NCBI GenBank assembly: GCA_945865665.1 | Contig: CAMBEE010000001.1 | Span: forward strand, 224,199 to 288,198 | DNA length: 64,000 nucleotides | Source of the DNA: an uncultured Clostridium sp. | GTDB lineage: Bacteria; Bacillota; Clostridia; TANB77; CAG-508 | Reading direction: 5' to 3' | Part shown: one piece after another, positions 18,748 through 29,352 of the stretch | Numbering within the stretch: the first letter of the stretch is position 1 | How the letters are laid out: every line of letters begins with the position of its first letter | Notes under the pieces: generated by a model | Databases searched by the model: none | What the model saw: the letters and a program-made list of their open reading frames with translations, nothing else | What the model was told of the DNA's origin: nothing | Translations under genes and position numbers: made by a program

Positions 18748-20602
18748 TTTGTCTTCCTCCTTCCTTTCAAAAATTCTTCAAATGTTGGTAATTTCTTTGG
18801 TTCTTCTTTTTCTTCAATAGAAACAAGATTATAAGTTGTTTTTGGCTTATAATTTTCTATTGATATTGGATTTATATCTTTACCTAGTCTATATTCCCAA
18901 TATCTTAATTTCTTGCATTTAAAAGGTTTTTGACCTCTTATAATTACAATTTGTTCATCATTGTTCATTCTTATTATTTCATCTGGATTTAATAAATTTC
19001 TTTTTACAAGTGATGTTGATTCCATTCCGTAATCTAATTTACCATCAAATTCAGCTTCTTTTCTTATCGAACTACTTTCAACTGTTGCAACACCGTAATG
19101 TCTCTGAAATATATTGTGCAGTAAGTAAATCGTTTGTTCCCATTATAACTTTAATATCACAGTTTCCAATTAGACCTTGCCAAACATCATCCGGATATAA
19201 AGCTTTTAGCCCAGCAATATGCTGACATACAATTACAGCTGAAATTGATCTCGAACGAATTGTAGAAAGCTTTTGTTGGAAATCAGGAATTTGACCAATA
19301 TTTGCAAACTCATCTAAAAAAATACACAAATGTCTTTTTAATTTTTTATCTTCATTTCTGTCGGCTTGTCTTATTGTTTTTATAAAAAGGAACGAAAAAA
19401 ATAAGCTATTTAAAAAGCTCATTGTCATATCCATATCACTCATAATACAATATATAATCATTTTTTTATCATTTAAATCTGTAAAATCAATATCGTTTCT
19501 TTCAGTTATTGATGCTATTTCATTTAATTGGAATATTTGAAGTTTGGTTGCAAGACCTGTAATTGTACTTTGTTTTATAGTATCTGAAGCCTGTGCATAA
19601 ATATTATATGCAATTTTTGTTATTCCTTTTGAATGACTAAACACTTCATCAATCTTTTTTATATCTCCAGATGCTAATATTGAATTCAAATATCTCATAT
19701 TTTTTTTACTTTCATCTTCTACTTCAAATTTTATATGTAAAAGTAAAGCTTTTAATAAATTTTCTTGTGTATTTTGCCAAAATTCTTCTCCTTTTTTACC
19801 TGCATTTTGTGTTGTACTTACTACAACTTGGGCAAAAACTTGGGCATCTATCTCTTTTTCTATGAATCTAAATATATCTATTCCATCAGAATGTTCTGGA
19901 TTTACTAAATTAAAAACCTTAACATCATATCCTTCTTTTTCAAAAATTTTACTTGTAACTCCAAATAATTCACCTTTTGGATCTGTACAAACAACATTTT
20001 TTCCTTGTATTGCAAGTGTTTCTAATTCTTTTCTTACATATTCTTTTTCTTGATTTGCAATTTTAAGAGCATTGGGAATAATATAACTTGTAGATTTACC
20101 GAGAGCCTGATGCACCCCATATCATTACATTCCTATTTAATGACTTACAATCATCTGGAAGTGTTATTATTTCATCACTATCCAATGTTTTACCTAATAA
20201 AATCCCTGGCGTTTTTTCTTCATCACCTAATTTTAGTATTTTCACTTCTTCAGCAGTTGTAAAATTTGCTGTTCCATGTGTTCCATTTTTTTGTTTAAAA
20301 TCAATACCCTCCTTTTCAGTTTTCATTTGTTTCCTAGTAAATAATACATTAAATATAAAAAAAACGAAAATTAGGGCAATTATGACGCAAATAAGGCATA
20401 TTATTTTATTGGTACAAACTGTTAATATACAATCATAAAAATTATGGATATCATTTATTACATATTTTTTATAAAAACATTTTCCAAGTAAGCTTATATA
20501 TCCATTTATCATTGGTATAAATAATCTTATAAATAAAAATACTATAAGAATATATATTAAAATATTCTTATTTAACAACTTCTTTATATCTTTATATTTC
20601 AC
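18744..20602 (-). CDS. virD4: VirD4/TraG-type coupling protein (T4CP) spread over three frames, with two +1 frameshifts at CGG (20101-20099 and 19095-19093); ~618 aa product
   Basis: Frame 1 ends NRNVMIWGASGS-CGG-TAA; +1 gives GASGSGKSTSYIIPNALKIANQ (Walker A). Frame 2 ends QYISETL-CGG; +1 gives GVATVESSSIRKEAEFDGKLDYGMESTSLVKRNLLNPDEIIRM. VirD4 motifs CTDPKGELF and FLDEFANIGQIPDF. Confidence 0.92.
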
Positions 20603-21551
20603 AAACTCCTCCTAATAAATTTTTGTCAAATATTTTTATATTGCAGTCGCTACATAATATTTCCTGTAATTTATTTTTATTTTCTTCTAATGTTAATATG
20701 TCAATTTTACGTTTAGTATTTGTATTTTCTTTATAGAACCAGTTAATCTTCTCTATTTTTTCAGTATTTATAAAAGGCATATATATTATATATGTTCCGT
20801 CTTCTAATAAATAGTCAGCTTTATCCCAGTCACTAATTAAAATTTCTTTTTCATATATAAATTCTAATAAATCGTGAGTGTTTGTTTTTAGTAGTTTTTT
20901 TATTATTTCTTTATTTTCAGTTGTATTTTTTATTACATATGTATTTTTCTTTCCAAATGATAAATTAGAATATCTTTTATTAATTACATCAAAATTTTCA
21001 ACAAATATTATAATATTATCATAATTTACACTCTTATTTACATCAAATAATAATTGTTTTATATATATATGTTCTTTTTTATCAGAAATATAATAAGTAA
21101 GATATTCTTTATTTTCAATAATAAGCTTTCCAATATACCTTCTTGCTGTTTCAGTGAATTTATCTTTTTCTTTTATATCCCAACTAGGAATAAATTTAAT
21201 AACTGAATCAATACTTAATGTTGCAATACTTGCAATATGTTTTAATCTTTCCATATATGATTCATTTTTAATATTTTTTATATAATTTGAGCCAACTTCT
21301 CCTAAAACTTTTCTTCCTCTTTTATCAATTGTAATATAGCTTTTGTATTTTTTAACATATTCTTTATCTATTAATTTATTAACTCTTTGCCTATAATATC
21401 TTTTTGTTTTATAAATCAAACTTGCATCTTCTACTTTTAACAATTTGTATTTTGACAAAAATTTTAATACTTCAAAATCATCTTCACTCATATTATTTTT
21501 TTCTTGCACATACTTCCTCCTTTTTTTCTGTTCAAGCCACAGTTTTTTCAA
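20592..21551 (-). CDS. Winged-helix, replication-relaxation-like conjugation-module protein
   Basis: SEDDFEVLKFLSKYKLLKVEDASLIYKTKRYYRQRVNKLIDKEYVKKYKSYITIDKRGRKVL. Confidence 0.55.
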   Translation of the reverse strand: MKKLWLEQKKRRKYVQEKNNMSEDDFEVLKFLSKYKLLKVEDASLIYKTKRYYRQRVNKLIDKEYVKKYKSYITIDKRGRKVLGEVGSNYIKNIKNESYMERLKHIASIATLSIDSVIKFIPSWDIKEKDKFTETARRYIGKLIIENKEYLTYYISDKKEHIYIKQLLFDVNKSVNYDNIIIFVENFDVINKRYSNLSFGKKNTYVIKNTTENKEIIKKLLKTNTHDLLEFIYEKEILISDWDKADYLLEDGTYIIYMPFINTEKIEKINWFYKENTNTKRKIDILTLEENKNKLQEILCSDCNIKIFDKNLLGGVCEI

Positions 21552-21665
21552 CGGTGTCTTAAACTATTGAAAAAATTGAAAAGTTTTTGTTTGATTTTCA
21601 GGCTTTTAAATATCTTTTTTTATAAAAAAATTTTATATGAATTTTTAATAAAAATTTCATAGTTT

Positions 21666-22262
21666 CTAAAACATTTTTTGTACTTTTTCAATCCAACCTG
21701 TTATATATTCTCCATTCATTACAAACACTTCGGTAAAAGGCTTTTTAGTATCATTTTTACCTTGTGCCAAATAAAACATATTATTTATGTTGTCATCTTT
21801 GATAATATTTTGTAATACCAATGCATCTATAATAGGCTTAACATATTTATTATCTATATCCATATTGCATTGTTTCTCATGTACTATAATTAGTACAAAT
21901 GTTAAATTATCTTTAAATAGTCCACTATATTTTTTTACACATTCTGCTGTGCTTATCATAATATTTTTATATGCATAATTGCTAATATTTTTAAATTTTG
22001 GTAATGTTTCAGGAATATATATCTTCAAAATGTCATTTACTAATGTTGCTTTATATGAATTGTTAATATAATTAATTTTTTCGTTTTCATTCATTTTCTC
22101 TTTATTATTAATCTTTATTTTATTAAATATTTCATATCTTATTTTTTCTAAATCTCGCAAATACTTTTCAATATCTTTATTTTCTAATATATCTTTGTTA
22201 TTTATTATAAAATCTGTCTGTTTCTTTAGTTGCTCTAATTCTGGTAATATAATTTGTTGCAC
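21666..22262 (-). CDS. RusA-like / ICE-associated hypothetical protein
   Basis: DIDNKYVKPIIDALVLQNIIKDDN resembles the RusA-type conserved segment. Confidence 0.4.
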   Translation of the reverse strand: MQQIILPELEQLKKQTDFIINNKDILENKDIEKYLRDLEKIRYEIFNKIKINNKEKMNENEKINYINNSYKATLVNDILKIYIPETLPKFKNISNYAYKNIMISTAECVKKYSGLFKDNLTFVLIIVHEKQCNMDIDNKYVKPIIDALVLQNIIKDDNINNMFYLAQGKNDTKKPFTEVFVMNGEYITGWIEKVQKMF

Positions 22263-22343
22263 TTTTTCCTCCTTGTTTTTTATAATTTAATTTAAAAGAA
22301 GATACAAAAAGTATTTTCTTAATGTACCTTCCTTTATAAATTT

Positions 22344-22604
22344 CTAATCATTTTCTGTTTTATCATATTTATCTGATATTAATTGTAGTATTTGTTCTCT
22401 TGTCTTGTTATCTATAGGATATGTACTATTTCTTCTGGTCTTTTTCATCTTTGGATTTAATGGCATATAAATATATCTTCCTTTTTCTCCATCGTGTAAT
22501 TCAATTCCATCTATTATTAATGAATTTTGTATTAGAATACTTGCATATCCTAAAAAATTCCCTTTATTTATTTTTTTTATTCTAACTTCATTTATTTCTA
22601 ACAT
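22344..22604 (-). CDS. SpoVG family protein
   Basis: INEVRIKKINKGNFLGYASILIQNSLIIDGIELHDGEKGRYIYMPLN...YPIDNKTREQILQLI. Confidence 0.85.
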   Translation of the reverse strand: MLEINEVRIKKINKGNFLGYASILIQNSLIIDGIELHDGEKGRYIYMPLNPKMKKTRRNSTYPIDNKTREQILQLISDKYDKTEND

Positions 22605-22619
22605 ATAAATTTCCTCCTT

Positions 22620-25193
22620 CTAATAATCTAACCCCGTTTTTGGTAGTTCTTTATCTTTTGCAGGTGTTTTTGTATAAACAACTGTATGAGCATCATCCTT
22701 TGCTTCTAGTTTTGTATTTTGATATGTTGCTGTTACATAAGTTCTATTTACAAAAATTTTATTATTTTGAACATTATCATTTACCTTTGCTAATAACTTT
22801 GGTGCTTCTACTTGTGTAAATCCTTGTTTTACTTTTCCAAAGCAAATTCTATACTCTTTTACATATTCACTATCTTCAAGTCCTAATGATGTAAAATCAA
22901 TAGTATTATTTTTAGTTGTACTATATTCTCCAATATCTTTCCAATTTGTATTTTTATTTGTTATATATTGAACTTTATATGTAAGTTCTTCATTCCATGT
23001 TCCTGTTTGTAAGCTTTGAGCTGTTACTTGTCTTGGCAATTTATCTCCCCATATAAAATTATTTACATCTGTATTTGAGAAGTTACCTATTTTATTAAAA
23101 TCATAAGTAATTATCTCTCCTTTTTGAGCTTCTGTTGGACCTTCTTTTTCAACATCAACAACTAAATTTACATTATCATTTTTAATTTCTAATTCTATTG
23201 TTTGTCCATTTCTCTCAAATTTGAATTCAACTAAATCTGTATTTATTACATAATATGGATCAGTTGAAATTTCTTTTAAATAATATGTTTTACCTGTTTC
23301 TAGATATTTATATATGAAGTCTTGGTTACTTTTTACATTTAAAGTATCAATATATTTTTGGTTTTCATCTAATAATTCAAATGTAGCATTGATTTTTGTT
23401 CCTGCATCTAAATTAGTGTACTGATTATATTCTTTAGTTACCTTTTTAATTTTTAAAATATTTTCATAAACTTTAACTGGTACATCATCTTTATCTTCCA
23501 CTTTAGCTTTTAAATATGTTCCATTAACTTTAACGTTATTTATAAATTTAGATTTATCTAAAAGACCTTCTTCAACTTTTGTTACAACTTTCATTTTTGA
23601 ATTATTTGAAAATCCAATCTTTACTGTTCCAAAATTCAAACTATAAGATGTTATATATTCTCCATTTTCTAATTTAATATTTGTAAAATCAATTTTATTG
23701 TTTGTTTTTGTACTTAATCTTTCTTGTAATTTTATATTAGATTTTTTATTTGTATTATAGGTTATAGAATATTTTAAATCTTCATTATATGTTCCAGTCT
23801 CTAAATTTTGTATTCTTACTTCTTTTGGTAAATCATCAGTCAATGTAAATTCATTTAGCTTAACATTTGATAAATTTTTTATATTATCTATTTCATAATT
23901 TACAATTTCTTTTCCTTGTGCTTCATTTTTATCTGCATCTTTATCAACATTTACTTTTATATCAACAGGTGTATTTTCTACTGTCACTTCCTTTTTATCA
24001 CCATCAAAATCAAGTTTTACTTCAAATTCAGTATCTTTTCCCTTTAAATAATAATCTGGTGCTAATTTTTCAGAGATAATATATTCTCCTAAACTTAATC
24101 CTGATAATTTAAATTTTCCATATTCATCTGTTGTCATTTCTTTTACAAATTTTCCATCTTTTGATTTTACTGTAAACACAGCACCTTTTAATCCTGTTCC
24201 TTTTTTATCACCTGTAATTGTACTATCTACACTCGTTACTTTTGTAAGTTCAATATTTCCTGTTGGATTATAACTCATACTACCTCTTGCATTACTTAAA
24301 ACAAATGGGTCTGCTGTTAATACATAGTTTTGTAAATTTGAGTTAGGAGCTTTTCCAAAAAGAATTGGAAATGTTTCAGCTTGTCCACTAATACTAAATT
24401 GAATATTTATTTCACTTTTAATATTTTTTCTAGGTACTAATACTTTAAAATATTCTCCTTTATTAAATGTTGTTTTAGAATTATTATTTTCGTCAGTTAC
24501 TTTTGTTCCTTCTGGTGCTGATTGACCATTTAATATAACTTTTATATCTTTCATATTTACTTGTGAATTTACTACAAAGGTTTGAGAAACATAGTTTTTA
24601 TCTTTATTATCCACTCCTGCATTTGTTATTGCATTAGTTGTTATAACAGGATCTTGATAAGTTTGTGTTCCATTTCTACCTATATTTGCAAGTTCTCTTA
24701 CCTTATTTGCCATTCTGTTTCCAACTTCAGTTGCTCCAAAATATCTGCTTGTATCTCTTCCATCTAACACACTATAAACAGCTTGCTTTGTTACAGCAAA
24801 TGCTTGATAATCATTATCTAGTCCCATTTCAGCTGCTGATTTATAAGGGAACCCATTTAGTAACACTCTCCAAACTGCTTGATTATTTGCAACTTGACTC
24901 ATATCTTGTACTTCTACTCCATATGAATCATTATCATCTACACCATGTAAATTAACATTTAGACAATATGCTGGATATTGTTTTCCATTTTCATTATATA
25001 CAACATAATGTGTTAAAACTACAACTGTTACTCCTTGAGAATTTGTGTATTTTAAATCATTACCACATTCTCCTAATGAAACTAAATCTTTCGTTTCTCC
25101 AACTTGTGCTGCAAACACACCTCCAAATTGGCTTACTATCATAAATAATAATAAAATTGAACTCATTATTTTCTGACTAATTTTTCTTTTCAT
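22620..25193 (-). CDS. Thioester-domain / Cna-B (SpaA-like) surface adhesin ending in LPKTGLDY
   Basis: Signal peptide; YPAYCLNVN...VTKQAVYSVLDGRD thioester-domain pattern; Cna-B domain GTGLKGAVFTVKSKDGKFVKEMTTDEYGKFKLSGLSLGEYIISEKLAPDYYL; C-terminal LPKTG. Confidence 0.85.
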   Translation of the reverse strand: MKRKISQKIMSSILLLFMIVSQFGGVFAAQVGETKDLVSLGECGNDLKYTNSQGVTVVVLTHYVVYNENGKQYPAYCLNVNLHGVDDNDSYGVEVQDMSQVANNQAVWRVLLNGFPYKSAAEMGLDNDYQAFAVTKQAVYSVLDGRDTSRYFGATEVGNRMANKVRELANIGRNGTQTYQDPVITTNAITNAGVDNKDKNYVSQTFVVNSQVNMKDIKVILNGQSAPEGTKVTDENNNSKTTFNKGEYFKVLVPRKNIKSEINIQFSISGQAETFPILFGKAPNSNLQNYVLTADPFVLSNARGSMSYNPTGNIELTKVTSVDSTITGDKKGTGLKGAVFTVKSKDGKFVKEMTTDEYGKFKLSGLSLGEYIISEKLAPDYYLKGKDTEFEVKLDFDGDKKEVTVENTPVDIKVNVDKDADKNEAQGKEIVNYEIDNIKNLSNVKLNEFTLTDDLPKEVRIQNLETGTYNEDLKYSITYNTNKKSNIKLQERLSTKTNNKIDFTNIKLENGEYITSYSLNFGTVKIGFSNNSKMKVVTKVEEGLLDKSKFINNVKVNGTYLKAKVEDKDDVPVKVYENILKIKKVTKEYNQYTNLDAGTKINATFELLDENQKYIDTLNVKSNQDFIYKYLETGKTYYLKEISTDPYYVINTDLVEFKFERNGQTIELEIKNDNVNLVVDVEKEGPTEAQKGEIITYDFNKIGNFSNTDVNNFIWGDKLPRQVTAQSLQTGTWNEELTYKVQYITNKNTNWKDIGEYSTTKNNTIDFTSLGLEDSEYVKEYRICFGKVKQGFTQVEAPKLLAKVNDNVQNNKIFVNRTYVTATYQNTKLEAKDDAHTVVYTKTPAKDKELPKTGLDY

Positions 25194-25265
25194 ATCTTTT
25201 TATTTCTCCTTCCATAATAAAAAAGCATAGCAAAGTAGCTAATGCCTTTTTATAAATTTATAATA

Positions 25266-26031
25266 TTATTCTATATCTATATAATATCTAGTTTCTGTTG
25301 CAAATCCTGTTTTTTTATAATCAACAGCATATACTAAAAATGTAACAGGAAATACATTTAAACCCTTTCCTTCAACTTGCTTATAATTATATGGGAACAT
25401 ATAATTTTGTCCAAGTAGGCTTCTACTAACCTTTATACTGTATAATTTTTTTCATCTGTTCCCCATAAATCAGGGTTTTTCTTTGCTATTTCATTAATAT
25501 CATTTATTAACTTTTTAGTTGCAGTATCATTATAGATATATTCTTCTGTAATTTTTCTTCTTTATTTTTTTCTTCAGTATTATTAGATTGTGTCTTTTGT
25601 ATTTCTTCAGTTTTTACTTTTTCCTGTGTTTCTTTATTATTTATAGGAGTATCTTTTGTTCCTACATTACTTTCTGGTTTTTGCTCTTTCTTTGTTTGCA
25701 CAACCTGATTTTTATTTCCTTCATTTTTAGAATTATCAATTTGTTCTACAGTTTTTTCATTTTTAGATTCATTTTCCTTAATATTAACTCTTTGTTCTAC
25801 ATTATTTTCTTGTTGATTGTTTTCTAATTTTTCTTGAATATTTTCTTGTACCTCAGTATTTTCTTTGACCTCTTTAATTATAGTATTAGCAACTTGATTT
25901 TCATCTTTACTTGTTTCTTCTACTATATTCTCCTCTACACTATTGTCATTTTTAAAATGCTGAATCTCTTTTGTTCCACCAATTAATAATATAACAGCTG
26001 AAATAATACTAATAAATATTTTTTTATACAT
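25266..26031 (-). CDS. Secreted/anchored lysine/glutamate-rich protein, interrupted by two apparent 1-nt deletions in A-runs
   Basis: ORF 25507..26031 plus out-of-frame continuation (KITEEYIYNDTATKKLINDINEIAKKNPDLWGTDE / KKLYSIKVSRSLLGQNYMFPYNYKQVEGKGLNVFPVTFLVYAVDYKKTGFATETRYYIDIE*). Confidence 0.55.
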
Positions 26032-26105
26032 ATAAATTCCTCCTTAAATTTTATTTTTTTAAGTATAAAATTTATATATATTAATTTTCAACTTGAGAAA
26101 AAATT

Positions 26106-26699
26106 TTAATTGATTTTTTCTTCTGCAATTACACATAATCTTTTTTCAGGCTGGTTTGTAATGCAGGTAACCAAAGTAATTGTATTTTTATCTTTTGTTT
26201 TGTTTTCAGTTATCGACCAATCCGTATTTTCGATTTCTTTTGTTTGGATTACTTGATAACTTCTTTCCCCTAATTTTGTCTTATATATTATTTTATCTCC
26301 GTTTACTAATTCATTAATTCTGTCAAAATAGTGCTTAACAGAATCTCCTCTATTATGGGATGCTAAGCAAACATTTCCGTCCCATATACTGCTATTATTG
26401 AAATGTCCTATACTATTTGCAAGAATTTCTTGTTCTATGCCTTCTTTAATTGGTGCTGAAAGTTCTAATTTTGGAATTTCTAATATTCCTATAACTTCAT
26501 TTTCATCTTGCAAATCTATATCATCATCTGAATCAACTGTAATATCTTGAAGTACATTATTAACCATAATTAAATTATCATTATTGTCTTTTTTATTTTC
26601 ATTACTAATTGTAGTAACAACAGTTGATATTACTGTTGATAAAAATATAATTCCAATCATACTACTTAAAATTATTATTTTAATTTTATTTTTTTCCAT
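26106..26699 (-). CDS. Sortase (class D/B-like)
   Basis: IGILEIPKLELSAPIKEGIEQEILANSIGHF...NVCLASHNRG...TITLVTCITNQPEKRLCVIAE. Confidence 0.9.
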   Translation of the reverse strand: MEKNKIKIIILSSMIGIIFLSTVISTVVTTISNENKKDNNDNLIMVNNVLQDITVDSDDDIDLQDENEVIGILEIPKLELSAPIKEGIEQEILANSIGHFNNSSIWDGNVCLASHNRGDSVKHYFDRINELVNGDKIIYKTKLGERSYQVIQTKEIENTDWSITENKTKDKNTITLVTCITNQPEKRLCVIAEEKIN

Positions 26700-27102
26700 T
26701 ATTGAAATCCTTTCTTATTTTTTTCTTTATTTGAATATTAAATAGTTTTCTATATATTTTAGATATATCAGCAAATGTTTTAGGATTATCTAATATATCT
26801 TTTATTTGACTTGGATAAAAATTACCAAATATCAAATCATATATTCCATTTTCTAATGCAATTTTTGTATTTTCATCTTTTTCATTATTTAATAGTAAAA
26901 TTACTCTTATGTTTTTACTTCTTAATAAATACAAATATTCTCTAAAATCTTTTTCTATTGCACTACCAGCTAAAATAACAGTTTGATTTATAAATTTATC
27001 ATCTTCAACAATAAAATCTGCATAGCTTACAACCATAGAACCTTTTATTTCAGCTTCTAGTATTTTATCAATTTCATTACTTCCTGTAAAAATAACTACC
27101 AT
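26686..27102 (-). CDS. Receiver-like / hypothetical conjugation-module protein
   Basis: 138 aa ORF; alternating beta-strand pattern (VILAGSAIE, IRVILLLNNEKDENTKIALENGIYDLIFG). Confidence 0.4.
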   Translation of the reverse strand: MVVIFTGSNEIDKILEAEIKGSMVVSYADFIVEDDKFINQTVILAGSAIEKDFREYLYLLRSKNIRVILLLNNEKDENTKIALENGIYDLIFGNFYPSQIKDILDNPKTFADISKIYRKLFNIQIKKKIRKDFNNGKK

Positions 27103-27857
27103 TATGCTTTATCTCCTCCCTTTAAAATTATCAATGGATTTATTGTTTGTCCATCTTTTTTAACGGTAAAATGACAGTGACAACCTGTTGTTGCTCCATT
27201 TGTTGGTCTTCCATTTGCATCTTTGTATGGATTATTCGGAACATTATATACATTTTTAGGTCCAACTTTTCCTATTACTTGTCCTTTTTTTACTTCATCT
27301 CCAACTTTTACAATAAAATTTGGATCACTATGGCAATACGAAAATGAATATTCTCCTGATTCAATAGTTATTGTAAATCCTCCTGCACCACCCCAAGCTG
27401 TTTTTGTTACTTTTCCATCCGCAATTGCAATTATTTTTGTTCCTTCTGGTGCTCCTATATCTATGCCACTATGAAATGTTGATGCCCCTGATGTTGGAGC
27501 TGTTCTTTTACCATATCCACTTGTTATATCTTTAAAGCTTTTTCCAACAACGGGAAATTCTGCATCTTCTACTATTTTATTACTATTAAACATTCCATCT
27601 ATAAAGTCGCCAACACTATCAAAAAATGATTGACTATCTTCTTCTGTGTATTCTTTGGTTGTATAATATTTAATTTCACTTTTTATATTGCTTTTTTCTT
27701 CGTTTTTTATTCCTATGTAGAATATATCTGTTATATAACTAACCAAAAGCAATATGATTAAAATAAAAAATATGGGAATCGCTAATTTACTTAATAATAT
27801 TAATAATCCTTTTTTTATTTTTTTCTTTATTTCTTTATTTAACTTTTCTTCAATCAT
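27102..27857 (-). CDS. M23 family metallopeptidase (T4SS-associated cell-wall hydrolase)
   Basis: TFHSGIDIGAPEGTKIIAIADGKVTKT...YSFSYCHSDPNFIVKVGDEVKKGQVIGKVG...CHCHFTVKKDGQTINPLIIL. Confidence 0.93.
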   Translation of the reverse strand: MIEEKLNKEIKKKIKKGLLILLSKLAIPIFFILIILLLVSYITDIFYIGIKNEEKSNIKSEIKYYTTKEYTEEDSQSFFDSVGDFIDGMFNSNKIVEDAEFPVVGKSFKDITSGYGKRTAPTSGASTFHSGIDIGAPEGTKIIAIADGKVTKTAWGGAGGFTITIESGEYSFSYCHSDPNFIVKVGDEVKKGQVIGKVGPKNVYNVPNNPYKDANGRPTNGATTGCHCHFTVKKDGQTINPLIILKGGDKA

Positions 27858-29339
27858 GTTTTATCCTGCTCCTGAATATCAACAACTGTACTATCTTCAT
27901 TATCCTTATTTTTAAAATCTTCTTTTCTAGAATTATTAATATTGTGTCTATTATATTGTCGATTCGTTTTAAAATTTCTACCTTCAGCCATATACATACC
28001 TATATTCATAAATTCTTTACCCGTATTAAATGCCTTTTTCCCAGCGTTCATAATATTATGATTTGTACTACCTTTATCATTTTGTATAATATTGTCTTTA
28101 CCATCATTTTTTTTACTTTCATTTATTTTCGATGTGTTCATAGGTGTAGTTTGCATTTTGTTTGTTTCCATCTTAGTTGTACTTATTGGAGTAATTTGGC
28201 TATTATCTGTATTAACATCATTTGAAACCATTCTACCTAAAAAACTTGTATTATTACTATTGTTTTGAGTATCATTTCCTTTAAATTGATAAGCTATTGT
28301 TTTAATACTATACGCCATAGCACCTGCCATACCAATACCTCTATTTGCTAATTCTTCATTATTTATTCCAGCAATTCTTGATACAAGGTTTTGTAGTGTG
28401 TTTTGCAAAGCATCTGCAATAGGCAAAATCATCATTGCCCAAAGTATAGATGTAGCCCAACCACCAGACTGAGGCAAAAATTCCATATATACTAAAAATA
28501 AAAAAGCATATATAAATTGCATAAATATATTAATCAAAATTTGTCCAAACCATATTGCTGCACCTATAGTTCTTTTATTAATCATCCACATTATTGATAT
28601 AATAGGAGTAAATAAAGTAAATATTAGAATTGTAAATTGTCTAATTATAAATTTTACATTTAATTTAAAAAATAAATAAGCAAATAAGGCTATAACAATT
28701 GCAGTCGCAATTGCATTACCTGTTCTAATATTACTTATCACATTATTTCCAAGTAAGTCATTTAAACTTCCATTTGATAGGCCTACAATCATGTGAACTA
28801 AATTATTATTTAATAGCAATAAAAATTTCACAAATAATGGTGCAAGTATAATTGAAACTGTTCCAAAAAATAATCTCATTAAACTATCTTTTGCTTCACT
28901 TCTTTTTTCTATGCTATATCCACCAATAATAAATTTATAAGCAGTAATAACTACTGCAATTAGTAATAAACTTCCTGAAATTCCTGCCATTATTTTGTAC
29001 CAATTCATCATTGAGTTCCATTGTTCATCAGTAAAAGGTGAAATATCACTTGAATCTTGTGCAAAAATTAATTCATCATAATTTTTAAATCCAACTCCTA
29101 ATTCTTCTTTTGTAGTCAAATCAAATACTGCTTCTGCTATTCCACCGTATCATCTTTGCAATTATCTTTTCAAAAATCCCACCATCATCACTATCAATTG
29201 TCTTATTTATATCTGTTTGAGTTGATTCTTCTTTATTATCATCTGTAAAAAAGTTTGCATTTGTCTTTGGAATAAAAATGCTAAAAAAAACAAGTATAAT
29301 TAAAATACTTGCAATAATTTTTTTATTAATTTTTTTCAA
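27854..29339 (-). CDS. VirB6/TrbL-like polytopic T4SS protein with a +1 frameshift at CGG 29147-29145 (~494 aa)
   Basis: ORF 29121..29339 (signal/TM, ...GGIFEKIIAKMI-CGG); skipping C gives GGIAEAVFDLTTKEELGVGFKNYDELIFAQD, joining ORF 27854..29119. Confidence 0.87.
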
Positions 29340-29352
29340 AATCTCTCCTCCT

